Below are positions 1-6,063 of a stretch of DNA of 6,291 nt, piece by piece. The notes beneath the pieces are model-generated. The model ran no database searches. It was not told the origin of the DNA and saw only the letters and a list, made by a program, of their open reading frames with translations. Each line of letters begins with the position of its first letter. Within the stretch, counting starts at the first letter, position 1. This DNA comes from Microcaldota archaeon (GTDB lineage Archaea; Micrarchaeota; Micrarchaeia; Micrarchaeales; Micrarchaeaceae), in NCBI GenBank assembly GCA_021850375.1, contig JAJZLZ010000022.1, positions 1 to 6,291 on the forward strand, written 5' to 3'. The position numbers and the translations under genes were made by a program.

Positions 1-7
1 AGTTGTA

Positions 8-15
8 TTTATAAA
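8..15 (+). promoter_or_regulatory. Candidate TATA box for the Pelota gene
   Basis: The 8-mer TTTATAAA lies about 32 bp (centre to ATG) upstream of the Pelota start at 44. With the usual archaeal TATA-to-start-site spacing of roughly 25-27 bp, transcription would begin near 37-39, giving a leader of only 5-7 nt. No GTGAT Shine-Dalgarno match precedes this ATG (the equivalent position reads GTGTA), which fits a nearly leaderless mRNA. This is inferred from sequence and spacing only. Confidence 0.5.
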
Positions 16-43
16 CAAATCTATTGGTTTTTGACGTGTATAT

Positions 44-1069
44 ATGAAGATACTTCGTTCATATGAAAGCGGCTCGCTTAAAGTGAGAGTAGATACTCTT
101 GAGGACATGTGGTCAATGCAGCGCATCATTTTCAGCGGAGATATTATAAAATCCGAAAGCGAACGCAAGTTCAAATCAGATGAGGGAGACGAAGGAGAGA
201 TGAAGAAGGTATTCATAACATTAAAGGTAGAGAAGACAGAGCTTGACAAAACCGCACTCAGGCTGCGCCTTGCTGGAAAGATAGTCGATGGTAGGCCTCT
301 TGAATATGTAAGGCTGAAGAGCTATCATACGATAAACATCTCCTGCGGAGATGTATTTGAAGTGATTAAAGACTCATGGCCAGAATACATTGGGCAGGTA
401 GTAAAAAATGCCGTTTTGGACAATAAAAGGCCTAGACTAGGAATAATTGTGGTGGATGATGAAAAGGCGCTGCCGGCATATCTGCTTGGATATGGACTTG
501 AATTCCGCAATGAGATATATAGCAATTTGAGCAAGAGGCTAAGCCCAAAGGATTTTGGAGAGCAGCAAAAAAAGTATTTTTCTTCCATACTAAAGATAGC
601 CTCGGAAATGCGGGTCGAAACGATAATAATCGCAGGGCCCGGTTTTACAAAAGATGATATCAAAAAATGCGCAGAGGATGATTTTGCATTTAAAAATAGT
701 GGAAAAAAACTTATGTTTCTGCCTTCTAGCAACTCCGAAAGATCCGGCGTCTATGAACTTATTAGAAGTAAGGAAGTTGAGGTTCTGCTTTCGAAAGAGC
801 GTATACGAAGCGAATTCATACTAATGGAGCGCTTCCTCTCTGGCATCTCATCCAAATTATCTAAATACGGAATTGATAATGTACGCGAGTCTGTAGAGTC
901 GTTTTCCGCAAAAACGCTTATAGTAAACGATAGCATGCTTGGGGATGCGCAGGTGCAGTACATACTTAGCATGGCGGAGCGAAACCATATTGAAATAGTT
1001 GTCTTCAATTCAGAAGACGAAGCCGGATCGCAGCTTCAGAGTTTCAAGGGGATTGCAAGCATAGAATGA
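44..1069 (+). CDS. pelA: Pelota / Dom34 homologue, mRNA surveillance and ribosome rescue
   Basis: A complete 341-aa protein, close to the usual 340-360 aa of archaeal Pelota. The N-terminal Sm-like domain (about 1-125) has the family pattern E-D-M-W (20-23) followed by S-G-D (31-33). The central eRF1-like domain (about 130-240) carries the characteristic A-G-P-G-F at 197-201. The C-terminal domain (about 245-341) ends in the typical alternating strand/helix pattern. As expected for Pelota rather than aRF1, I see no GGQ or NIKS motif. In the known family, Pelota binds the A site of stalled ribosomes in the cytoplasm; in archaea it works with aEF1A and then ABCE1 to split the subunits. ATG at 44 is the natural start, since the protein begins exactly at the conserved first strand. 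It converges on a minus-strand gene with only 10 bp between stop codons. No truncation or frameshift is seen. Confidence 0.93.
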   Translation: MKILRSYESGSLKVRVDTLEDMWSMQRIIFSGDIIKSESERKFKSDEGDEGEMKKVFITLKVEKTELDKTALRLRLAGKIVDGRPLEYVRLKSYHTINISCGDVFEVIKDSWPEYIGQVVKNAVLDNKRPRLGIIVVDDEKALPAYLLGYGLEFRNEIYSNLSKRLSPKDFGEQQKKYFSSILKIASEMRVETIIIAGPGFTKDDIKKCAEDDFAFKNSGKKLMFLPSSNSERSGVYELIRSKEVEVLLSKERIRSEFILMERFLSGISSKLSKYGIDNVRESVESFSAKTLIVNDSMLGDAQVQYILSMAERNHIEIVVFNSEDEAGSQLQSFKGIASIE

Positions 1070-1079
1070 CATGCACGCC

Positions 1080-1949
1080 TTAATTGCGCATGATCCACTG
1101 AGAATTCTGCTCATCGGCTCGCCTAAGCACACTATCATGAAAGGCCATTATCTCTGATTCATTCATCGTTTTGGTACCTAATTCCTTAATTACACTTTCA
1201 AGCTCATCGCTCTTTACCGCCTCTGATAATTTGCATACAGCAGTATACGTTAAAAATAGCCCAGAAGATAGCCTCGAATCATTTCTTTCTACCGCGCGCT
1301 CGAACATATTTGATATCTTGTGCTTAATTTTATCTAAAACCATTATCGCTCCGTCTTTATCGTTTAGTTCTTTTAGAGTTATTAGAGCCGTAGGAATCGT
1401 AATATCTAAAATTTTATCCACATCATTATACTCGGCAAGTTCTATAAATCCTACAAAAAGCGATACCGCTTTTGCGTAGCGCGCTTTTGCCTCTTTTTTA
1501 TCAATAAGAGTTGACATGTTAGCAGAAATCACAAGCATGCTTGCGGCTTCTATAGAATTTCCTGCACTTATAAACTTATCAATTTCATTGTCAAGCGATT
1601 TTATAGCATCAGTATAGTGCTTTTGCATGAGATCTGAATTTTGGCCTTTGTAGCTGAGCGCAATATTACACTTAATTTCTGCGTATTCCAGGGGAGAATT
1701 TTTTTTCATGAAAATATCCGCTCCAAAGAGCAGTATTTGCCGCGCCTTCTCAGATTTCTCCAATTCTAATGACTCGTCCATGTAATTTATGTAGGCACGT
1801 ACCATAAGCGAAGATTCTCTAACAAGTTTGGCAAATCCATCATAGTTTCTCGATGTTAGCATATCTGAAAGCATCTTGGATGTTCTTTCAAACATTTCTG
1901 GCAAATGGTTCTCATTGCTATCTTGAATGCCCTTTTCTTTTGATGCCAT
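1080..1949 (-). CDS. Unknown helical protein, third gene of the minus-strand operon
   Basis: I do not recognise this 289-aa protein. It has no signal peptide, membrane segment or metal motif and looks soluble and cytoplasmic. Almost the whole chain is predicted helical by eye, with hairpin-like units of the TPR type: small residues and aromatics recur in the A-x-x-Y and G-x-x-x-x-A style, for example around residues 75-110 and 125-185. An alpha-solenoid or TPR-like scaffold is therefore plausible but unproven. The frame extends upstream to a GTG at 1991, which would overlap the preceding gene by 32 nt. I choose the ATG at 1949 because GTGAT sits exactly 3 nt before it, as in the two genes upstream. 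The gene starts 10 bp after the stop of the 167-aa gene, so it is almost certainly co-transcribed. It ends 10 bp from the convergent Pelota gene. Function unknown. Confidence 0.8.
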   Translation of the reverse strand: MASKEKGIQDSNENHLPEMFERTSKMLSDMLTSRNYDGFAKLVRESSLMVRAYINYMDESLELEKSEKARQILLFGADIFMKKNSPLEYAEIKCNIALSYKGQNSDLMQKHYTDAIKSLDNEIDKFISAGNSIEAASMLVISANMSTLIDKKEAKARYAKAVSLFVGFIELAEYNDVDKILDITIPTALITLKELNDKDGAIMVLDKIKHKISNMFERAVERNDSRLSSGLFLTYTAVCKLSEAVKSDELESVIKELGTKTMNESEIMAFHDSVLRRADEQNSQWIMRN

Positions 1950-1952
1950 TAT

Positions 1953-1957
1953 ATCAC
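1953..1957 (-). promoter_or_regulatory. Shine-Dalgarno site fixing the start at 1949
   Basis: On the minus strand GTGAT is followed by ATA and then ATG. It pairs with the archaeal 16S 3' tail (AUCACCUCC). Its position supports ATG 1949 over the GTG at 1991. Confidence 0.65.
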
Positions 1958-1959
1958 AA

Positions 1960-2463
1960 TTATTTGTATCTAATAAGGCGTGCAATATCACCAGAACTTT
2001 TGCACCTTGCGCTATTTAGCGCGTCCCTTTGTATTGCTCTAACCAATGCTTTTGTTTGCCCGTCAACTAAAATAAATTGCGCGGATTTGCACAGCGATGC
2101 GCACGATAGCATGCATTGCCCTGACAGCTTGCGGCTTTCCAAATCCCCGCGCTTATCTAGCCGCTCAGATTCTAAATACAGCACATTTATTCCGGCCATA
2201 ATTATTTGGCTCTGCCAATTCTCGTCAGCAGAAACGCCGCTGCTGCGTGACAAATTTGCAAGCATTAGCACATCTGCAACAAATCGTTGCTGTGGATTCA
2301 TCTCGATGCTTAAATCAATCTCTTTTGATAATTTTGGCGCGGTTGCAGATATATACATCTCAATAACATGAGAGTATATTTCCCTATCTAATGGCAGATT
2401 TACAGTGGCGCTAAGTGGTAATTTATTAAAATGCGCCATTTGCTTTTTTGATGTTATGGTCAT
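1960..2463 (-). CDS. Unknown 167-aa protein, second gene of the minus-strand operon
   Basis: I do not recognise this protein. It is 167 aa, soluble-looking and without signal or membrane segments. After a short N-terminal stretch that looks extended (about 1-30), the rest reads as amphipathic helices. Three cysteines are scattered across residues 117-127 (in QCMLSCASLC) and one lies near the C terminus; they do not form a clear metal site. The segment around residues 95-130 (E-x-x-x-K-R-G-D-x-x-x-x-K) resembles the G-centred helical hairpins seen in both neighbours, hinting at a shared fold, but this is only an impression by eye. The ATG at 2463 is preceded by AGTGAT three bases away; an internal ATG at 2439 is the only nearby alternative and lacks that signal. 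It lies 19 bp after the 141-aa gene and 10 bp before the 289-aa gene, so the three are probably one transcript. Confidence 0.78.
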   Translation of the reverse strand: MTITSKKQMAHFNKLPLSATVNLPLDREIYSHVIEMYISATAPKLSKEIDLSIEMNPQQRFVADVLMLANLSRSSGVSADENWQSQIIMAGINVLYLESERLDKRGDLESRKLSGQCMLSCASLCKSAQFILVDGQTKALVRAIQRDALNSARCKSSGDIARLIRYK

Positions 2464-2466
2464 TTT

Positions 2467-2471
2467 ATCAC
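2467..2471 (-). promoter_or_regulatory. Shine-Dalgarno site for the gene starting at 2463
   Basis: On the minus strand the site reads AGTGATAAAATG, with GTGAT three bases before the ATG. The same 12 bases precede the first gene of the operon, so the two genes share an identical initiation context. Confidence 0.7.
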
Positions 2472-2482
2472 TTATTTTAAAT

Positions 2483-2908
2483 CTAAATTTTAACTATGGT
2501 CCTATCTAATCTTAGAAGGCGCCTGTTTTCCTCATCAAAACCGCTCATATCATTTTGCATAGGATAATTTCTGCGAGATAGTATTTTTGCCATAACTGCC
2601 GCAGCTTCACGGCACAGCACTGCATCTGCATATTCTCCTGATGATTCTTTTGCCCGCGCTTCTCTTGAGATTACCCTAACTGCGCTAAGCATAATTTTGT
2701 TTGATTCTTCGACGCCCATGTGCCTTGTAATCGTGGTTATTGCGTTGAGGTATTTTTTAGGCGCGCTAGAACCACTGAATGAAAGCACACCTTTGGAGAC
2801 ATTTTCATATAGCTCTTTTGCGCAGCCTTCGCTATCGCCTGAGCGTGCCATGCGCCATACTAAATTCCATGCGTTTGCCTGTGTATCTTTACTTTGCGTG
2901 CGTAACAT
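2483..2908 (-). CDS. Unknown 141-aa helical protein, first gene of the minus-strand operon
   Basis: I do not recognise this protein. From the ATG at 2908 it is 141 aa, mainly helical, soluble-looking and basic towards the C terminus. The region around residues 80-115 (acidic/basic helix, S-G-E-Y, then A-rich helix with C-R-E-A-A-A) resembles a TPR-like helical hairpin. No catalytic motif is visible. The open frame reaches a TTG at 2935, which would add nine hydrophobic residues. I reject that start because those codons encode the AGTGAT Shine-Dalgarno that sits three bases before ATG 2908, and because a TATA-like box at 2954-2965 predicts a transcript starting near 2933. This is the promoter-proximal member of a three-gene operon, divergent from the presenilin-type protease gene. 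Function unknown; possibly lineage-restricted. Confidence 0.77.
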   Translation of the reverse strand: MLRTQSKDTQANAWNLVWRMARSGDSEGCAKELYENVSKGVLSFSGSSAPKKYLNAITTITRHMGVEESNKIMLSAVRVISREARAKESSGEYADAVLCREAAAVMAKILSRRNYPMQNDMSGFDEENRRLLRLDRTIVKI

Positions 2909-2911
2909 TTT

Positions 2912-2916
2912 ATCAC
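2912..2916 (-). promoter_or_regulatory. Shine-Dalgarno site deciding the start at 2908
   Basis: On the minus strand the site reads TTAGTGATAAAATG: GTGAT, three bases, ATG. It selects the ATG at 2908 over the in-frame TTG at 2935. Confidence 0.7.
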
Positions 2917-2953
2917 TAAATATCAGCAGTAGCAATATTATTTTTGCTGTTCT

Positions 2954-2965
2954 AATATATATAAC
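2954..2965 (-). promoter_or_regulatory. Candidate TATA box of the minus-strand three-gene operon
   Basis: On the minus strand the site reads GTTATATATATT. Typical spacing puts transcription start near 2933, which leaves a leader of about 25 nt containing the GTGAT site before ATG 2908. Inference from composition and spacing. Confidence 0.5.
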
Positions 2966-3043
2966 TATAGTTTACTGCATAGTTGCGCCATTTGATTTAT
3001 AACGGGCATTTTGGCTTATATGCGCGCAAATTGCTTCTTGGCG

Positions 3044-3052
3044 ATATAAATA
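3044..3052 (+). promoter_or_regulatory. Upstream candidate TATA box in the divergent intergenic region
   Basis: The plus-strand 9-mer ATATAAATA is a good archaeal TATA match. A start site about 25-27 bp on would lie near 3075, giving a leader of roughly 40 nt before the TTG at 3118. A second TATA-like box at 3076-3084 competes with it. Both may be used, or only one. Confidence 0.35.
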
Positions 3053-3062
3053 GAAGTGGCAA

Positions 3063-3109
3063 TTAGACTGTTAGTATTATAAATTTTCCAATTTCTTATT
3101 TAGACTGTT
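3063..3109 (+). repeat. 10-bp direct repeat flanking a TATA-like box
   Basis: TTAGACTGTT occurs at 3063-3072 and again, identically, at 3100-3109, with 37 bp between matching positions. The copies bracket the TATA-like sequence at 3076-3084, and the second ends right at the Shine-Dalgarno site of the protease gene. The arrangement could be an operator, or coincidence in an AT-rich stretch. Confidence 0.4.
3076..3084 (+). promoter_or_regulatory. Candidate TATA box for the presenilin-type protease gene
   Basis: ATTATAAAT lies about 38 bp (centre to start codon) upstream of the TTG at 3118. The predicted start site near 3107 would leave a leader of about 11 nt, just enough to include the GTGAT site at 3110-3114. 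Confidence 0.45.
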
Positions 3110-3114
3110 GTGAT
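3110..3114 (+). promoter_or_regulatory. Shine-Dalgarno site supporting the TTG start at 3118
   Basis: GTGAT is followed by TAT and then TTG at 3118. The three-base spacing is the same as for ATG starts elsewhere in the window, which supports TTG as a real initiation codon. Confidence 0.65.
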
Positions 3115-3117
3115 TAT

Positions 3118-4092
3118 TTGGCGCTTAGAGTTATTGAGCACAGGCAGCTGCTTTACATAGTAGCAATGTTTATGATCGTGCAGTTTTTAGGGCTGCTGCT
3201 CGCATCCCAAATATTTAGCGGTGCCACATACGTGCAGCTCTCCGGGGCACAGATAGCATCAGGGTATTTTGGCACTCTGTTTTATATAGGCTATATCGTG
3301 GTGGTATCAGCAGTGCTTTTATTGATATTTAAATTTTACAAGGGAGATGTGCTATTTAAGGTACTTGAGTTTGTAGTTGTTGTAGTATCCGCTTTCGTGT
3401 TCTTTTTGGCGCTATACTCGGCAGTTTTAGGAAACTCATATTCCGCATTTTTCGGAAACACAGGAATATACCTTGCAGCCGCCGCAGCCCTGTCTGCAGT
3501 CTGTTTGATGATACTAAAGCTTTTAAGGCCGCATCTTAGAAACATAACCGCGATGATATCAAGCGTCGGCGTAGGCCTTGTGCTCGGCATAAGCTTTGGC
3601 TTTTACATGGCGCTTTTATTTATGTTCGTGCTTGCAATATACGACTTCGTCTCAGTATTTATAACAAAGCACATGATAGCTCTCGGCAATATGGCGATAA
3701 ACTACAACATGTCGCTTATGATTATGGCAAGCGAAATAGAGGCAGTACCAAAATCCTCGCTCAGCCAAAAAGAGCAAAAGGAATATTCTGCGCAAAAAGC
3801 AGGCAGCGGAGAGATTTATGAAGCGCTTAAGAAAAATAATCTTGTGCCCATCTCTGCAAGGACTGCGCTTGGCACGGGAGATCTTGCCACGCCTTTGATG
3901 CTCGCAGTGTCAGCATACAAGGTGGATTTAAATTTTGGCCTTAGCTTTGTAATAACAGTAGGAGCGGTTCTTGGGATATTAATTACAATGTATACGTTAA
4001 AGCGCTACAAGCGCCCCTTGCCTGCGATACCATTTTTGTTATTTGGCATTTTGATATCACTAGGAGTCTACTACTTATACCTTGCATTGTAG
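3118..4092 (+). CDS. Presenilin/signal-peptide-peptidase-type intramembrane aspartyl protease
   Basis: A 324-aa polytopic membrane protein with about nine hydrophobic segments (roughly 11-33, 50-71, 82-104, 116-136, 145-161, 163-183, 253-268, 273-292, 302-322). It carries the three hallmarks of the family in the right order: Y-D at 175-176 (catalytic D176), G-T-G-D at 252-255 (catalytic D255), and L-P-A-I-P at 301-305, matching the PAL/PALP motif. A hydrophilic loop of about 45 residues (204-248) separates the two catalytic helices, as in presenilins and archaeal presenilin homologues (about 300 aa). Such enzymes cleave transmembrane helices inside the lipid bilayer; the substrate here is unknown. 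The start is TTG, chosen because GTGAT lies three bases upstream and the first helix begins about ten residues later; no in-frame ATG lies nearby upstream. A membrane-anchored Lon-like protease gene follows 59 bp downstream on the same strand. The family call is firm; the physiological role is not. Confidence 0.88.
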   Translation: MALRVIEHRQLLYIVAMFMIVQFLGLLLASQIFSGATYVQLSGAQIASGYFGTLFYIGYIVVVSAVLLLIFKFYKGDVLFKVLEFVVVVVSAFVFFLALYSAVLGNSYSAFFGNTGIYLAAAAALSAVCLMILKLLRPHLRNITAMISSVGVGLVLGISFGFYMALLFMFVLAIYDFVSVFITKHMIALGNMAINYNMSLMIMASEIEAVPKSSLSQKEQKEYSAQKAGSGEIYEALKKNNLVPISARTALGTGDLATPLMLAVSAYKVDLNFGLSFVITVGAVLGILITMYTLKRYKRPLPAIPFLLFGILISLGVYYLYLAL

Positions 4093-4113
4093 TTTCCAGA
4101 CCTTTTAGATAGG

Positions 4114-4121
4114 TATTTATA
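4114..4121 (+). promoter_or_regulatory. Candidate TATA box for the Lon-like protease gene
   Basis: TATTTATA lies in the 59-bp gap after the presenilin-type gene. Typical spacing puts a start site near 4145, only about 7 nt before the ATG at 4152. The gene may therefore have its own promoter, with or without read-through from the upstream gene. Confidence 0.45.
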
Positions 4122-4151
4122 CGTTCTCAATTTATTAGTATTGCTGATTGT

Positions 4152-6041
4152 ATGGGAGCAAAATATATCACGATGTTTATAGCCGTTTTTATCGCCTGCG
4201 CATATGCGTTTGCAGGCTCGTATGTCGGTAGCTCTATGATAGCTGCGCCTGCCGTAATAATTGGAAACAACACAGGAAGCATTACGCACATATCGCTGAA
4301 TATAACCACAGGCAACGGGACGGTCTCAATCACAGGACCTAGCGCAGTTGGAACATCGACGCTTCAATCGGCCCAGCAGGCTGCACAATATGCGGCAAAT
4401 TATACGGGAAAGAACTTCAGCAATTTTGATTTTAAATACCACATCAGCGATGCAAATGCAAACGTGTCTGGCCCAAGCGCCGGCGCGGCAATGACAATAC
4501 TTGCGATATCTGCATTTAAAGGAGAGCAGATACATCCAAACATTACAATGACAGGGACCATAGGTGCAAACGGCAACATAGGCGAGATAGGAGGAGTTAT
4601 AGACAAAGCCCAGGCTGCATCGAAGGATCATCTCGATGCGATCTTTGTGCCTGCGGCGCAGTTTGACCCGATAGAGGAGGAGATGTATGCTTACGCCCAG
4701 ATGGCATATAATATACCATTAATACAAGTAGCCAACATAACCCAGGCAGCATCATATATATTCAACGGCAGCACAAATTTTGCTAAGAATGAATTAAAGT
4801 ATAATTATACTGTGGACTACAACCTTAGCAACATCCAAACGCCAAATGCGAATTGCATAGGAATATGCGATGAGCTGCCATTCCAAGGACTTGCAAGCTA
4901 CACGATAAATACCACTTCTGCGCAAATAAGCAACCTATCTTCCAACACATCTCTATCCCCAATAGCAGCAAAACTGTCTGTGGTGCTAAATGACAGCGCA
5001 TCATTATATGACAGAGGATACTTCTACACAGCAGCAGACTTGGCATTCCTTGACTATGTCAATGCCCATGCGTTTGCAAGCTACAAATCCAATCCGCAAA
5101 TAGCATCTGAGACATTAGATAACGTCAGCGCCTACTGCTCATCGCTAATATCTCCGGCGCTTACCTATGAGAATTACCAATATGTCATAGCTGCGCAGAT
5201 GAGGCAGGGCTGGGGCAATTATACGATAAACCAGACGATTAGCGAATACAACGCGTCGCAGGTGACGAGCGATAGCATATTTGGGGCATTGAGCAATGCT
5301 GGAGAGGCTGGCGCATGGTGCGATGCGGCATCGTATTTATACAGCTACAACTACCAGAATGCATCATATGTCATACCATCAAGCGCACTTCGCACAGTGG
5401 CTATGGACAGAATATCACGCGCCCGCCAATATCCGAGCATGTATTTAACGCTCGCACAGGCAGCATATAAGAGCTCAAACTACCCTGTTGCCATATACGA
5501 TGCAGACTACGCATTTGCCCTAGGAAATTCATCAACTGCATATTCCGGCAACACAACAATGTTAAACAAGGTTACTTCGGCAATGCTGCGCCAGGCGAAT
5601 TATGGCGTATGGGCTACAGAGTTTTCAAAAGAGGCGAGCTTCTATCTAACGCAGTCAGAAGTGGCAAATAACAAGACGGAGGCATTAGGCTTTGCGCAGC
5701 AGGCATATTCCGCAGCATACCTTGCCCAAGTCCTAAGCGCAGATACTCAGATAATAAGCACAAACCTGATGCAGGTAAGCCAGCCTGTGCAGCAGGGGCA
5801 AGGCGAAATTACATATTTGCAGCAAATACAGGCCGAGATCGAAGGAATGAACAGCTTCTTGCAGGTAATTATTGTTCTAATAATGCTTGTCATAATAATG
5901 CTGTTCTTCTTGCTGGTCATGGTCGGAATGACTATAACCCACCAAATAAGCGCAAAATTCGATAGGCTTGAGGATAAGAAGCAGGCAGCTGCGCTTGAAA
6001 AGAAAAACCCAAGGAATATAAATACCAAGGCTAAAAGATAG
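4152..6041 (+). CDS. Membrane-anchored extracytoplasmic Lon-like (S16) serine protease
   Basis: A 629-aa protein. An N-terminal hydrophobic signal or anchor (about 5-33) is followed by a Lon-type proteolytic domain (about 43-215). This shows the family's S-A-Q-x-A region (73-77), G-P-S-A-G (107-111) with nucleophile S109, M-T-G (133-135), and G-G-V-I-D-K (147-152) with catalytic K152. There is no AAA+ ATPase module. A mostly helical ectodomain (about 220-560) follows, then a transmembrane helix (about 569-594) and a basic, lysine-rich tail of about 33 residues that should be cytoplasmic. The architecture resembles the archaeal secreted Lon-like proteases grouped as COG1750. The position of the usual Asp before G-P-S is Ser here (S106), and T-G-E is T-G-T. 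About 23 N-x-S/T sequons and four ectodomain cysteines (235, 239, 329, 390) also point to an exterior location. The ATG at 4152 has CTGAT three bases upstream. Substrates unknown; it may work alongside the adjacent intramembrane protease. Confidence 0.88.
   Translation: MGAKYITMFIAVFIACAYAFAGSYVGSSMIAAPAVIIGNNTGSITHISLNITTGNGTVSITGPSAVGTSTLQSAQQAAQYAANYTGKNFSNFDFKYHISDANANVSGPSAGAAMTILAISAFKGEQIHPNITMTGTIGANGNIGEIGGVIDKAQAASKDHLDAIFVPAAQFDPIEEEMYAYAQMAYNIPLIQVANITQAASYIFNGSTNFAKNELKYNYTVDYNLSNIQTPNANCIGICDELPFQGLASYTINTTSAQISNLSSNTSLSPIAAKLSVVLNDSASLYDRGYFYTAADLAFLDYVNAHAFASYKSNPQIASETLDNVSAYCSSLISPALTYENYQYVIAAQMRQGWGNYTINQTISEYNASQVTSDSIFGALSNAGEAGAWCDAASYLYSYNYQNASYVIPSSALRTVAMDRISRARQYPSMYLTLAQAAYKSSNYPVAIYDADYAFALGNSSTAYSGNTTMLNKVTSAMLRQANYGVWATEFSKEASFYLTQSEVANNKTEALGFAQQAYSAAYLAQVLSADTQIISTNLMQVSQPVQQGQGEITYLQQIQAEIEGMNSFLQVIIVLIMLVIIMLFFLLVMVGMTITHQISAKFDRLEDKKQAAALEKKNPRNINTKAKR
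6016..6024 (+). promoter_or_regulatory. Candidate internal TATA box for the zinc-ribbon/aEF-1beta genes
   Basis: ATATAAATA, the same 9-mer as at 3044-3052, lies inside the 3' end of the Lon-like gene. A start site near 6046 would give a leader of about 18 nt that includes the Shine-Dalgarno site at 6052-6060. The two translation genes could therefore be transcribed independently of the protease. Confidence 0.4.
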
Positions 6042-6051
6042 AATACAACAA

Positions 6052-6060
6052 GGGAGTGAT
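6052..6060 (+). promoter_or_regulatory. Strong Shine-Dalgarno site pointing to an ATA start codon
   Basis: GGGAGTGAT is close to the ideal archaeal GGAGGTGAT. Its GTGAT part (6056-6060) lies exactly three bases (TTT) before ATA at 6064, the same geometry as the ATG and TTG starts elsewhere in this window. It is the main reason for calling the next gene's start. Confidence 0.65.
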
Positions 6061-6063
6061 TTT

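Noticed and set aside
325..732. 135-codon minus-strand open frame inside Pelota
   Set aside because: It is fully antisense to a confidently identified, complete Pelota gene, and its translation is Ser/Phe-rich low-complexity shadow sequence.
1950..1991. Longer N terminus (GTG at 1991) for the 289-aa gene
   Set aside because: It would overlap the upstream gene by 32 nt, and its extra codons cover the GTGAT site serving ATG 1949.
1853..2371. 172-codon plus-strand open frame opposite the minus-strand operon
   Set aside because: It lies antisense across two genes that have good start signals and tight spacing. Its translation is Cys/Ser/Ile-rich, without coherent domains, as expected of a complementary-strand shadow.
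1080..2908. The three minus-strand genes as fragments of one decayed gene
   Set aside because: Each has its own Shine-Dalgarno, start and stop, and they lie in different frames with short normal spacers, so intact separate genes fit better.
2909..2935. Longer N terminus (TTG at 2935) for the 141-aa gene
   Set aside because: The nine extra codons contain the AGTGAT Shine-Dalgarno for ATG 2908, and the predicted transcript starts at about the same place.
2909..3117. A tRNA or structured RNA gene in the divergent gap
   Set aside because: No cloverleaf, CCA-adjacent acceptor stem or T-loop consensus is visible on either strand, and the sequence is explained by promoters and a short repeat.
4326..4631. 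101-codon minus-strand open frame inside the Lon-like domain
   Set aside because: It is antisense to the catalytic core of the protease. Its many cysteines arise from the complement of Ala/Thr codons, not from a spaced metal motif.
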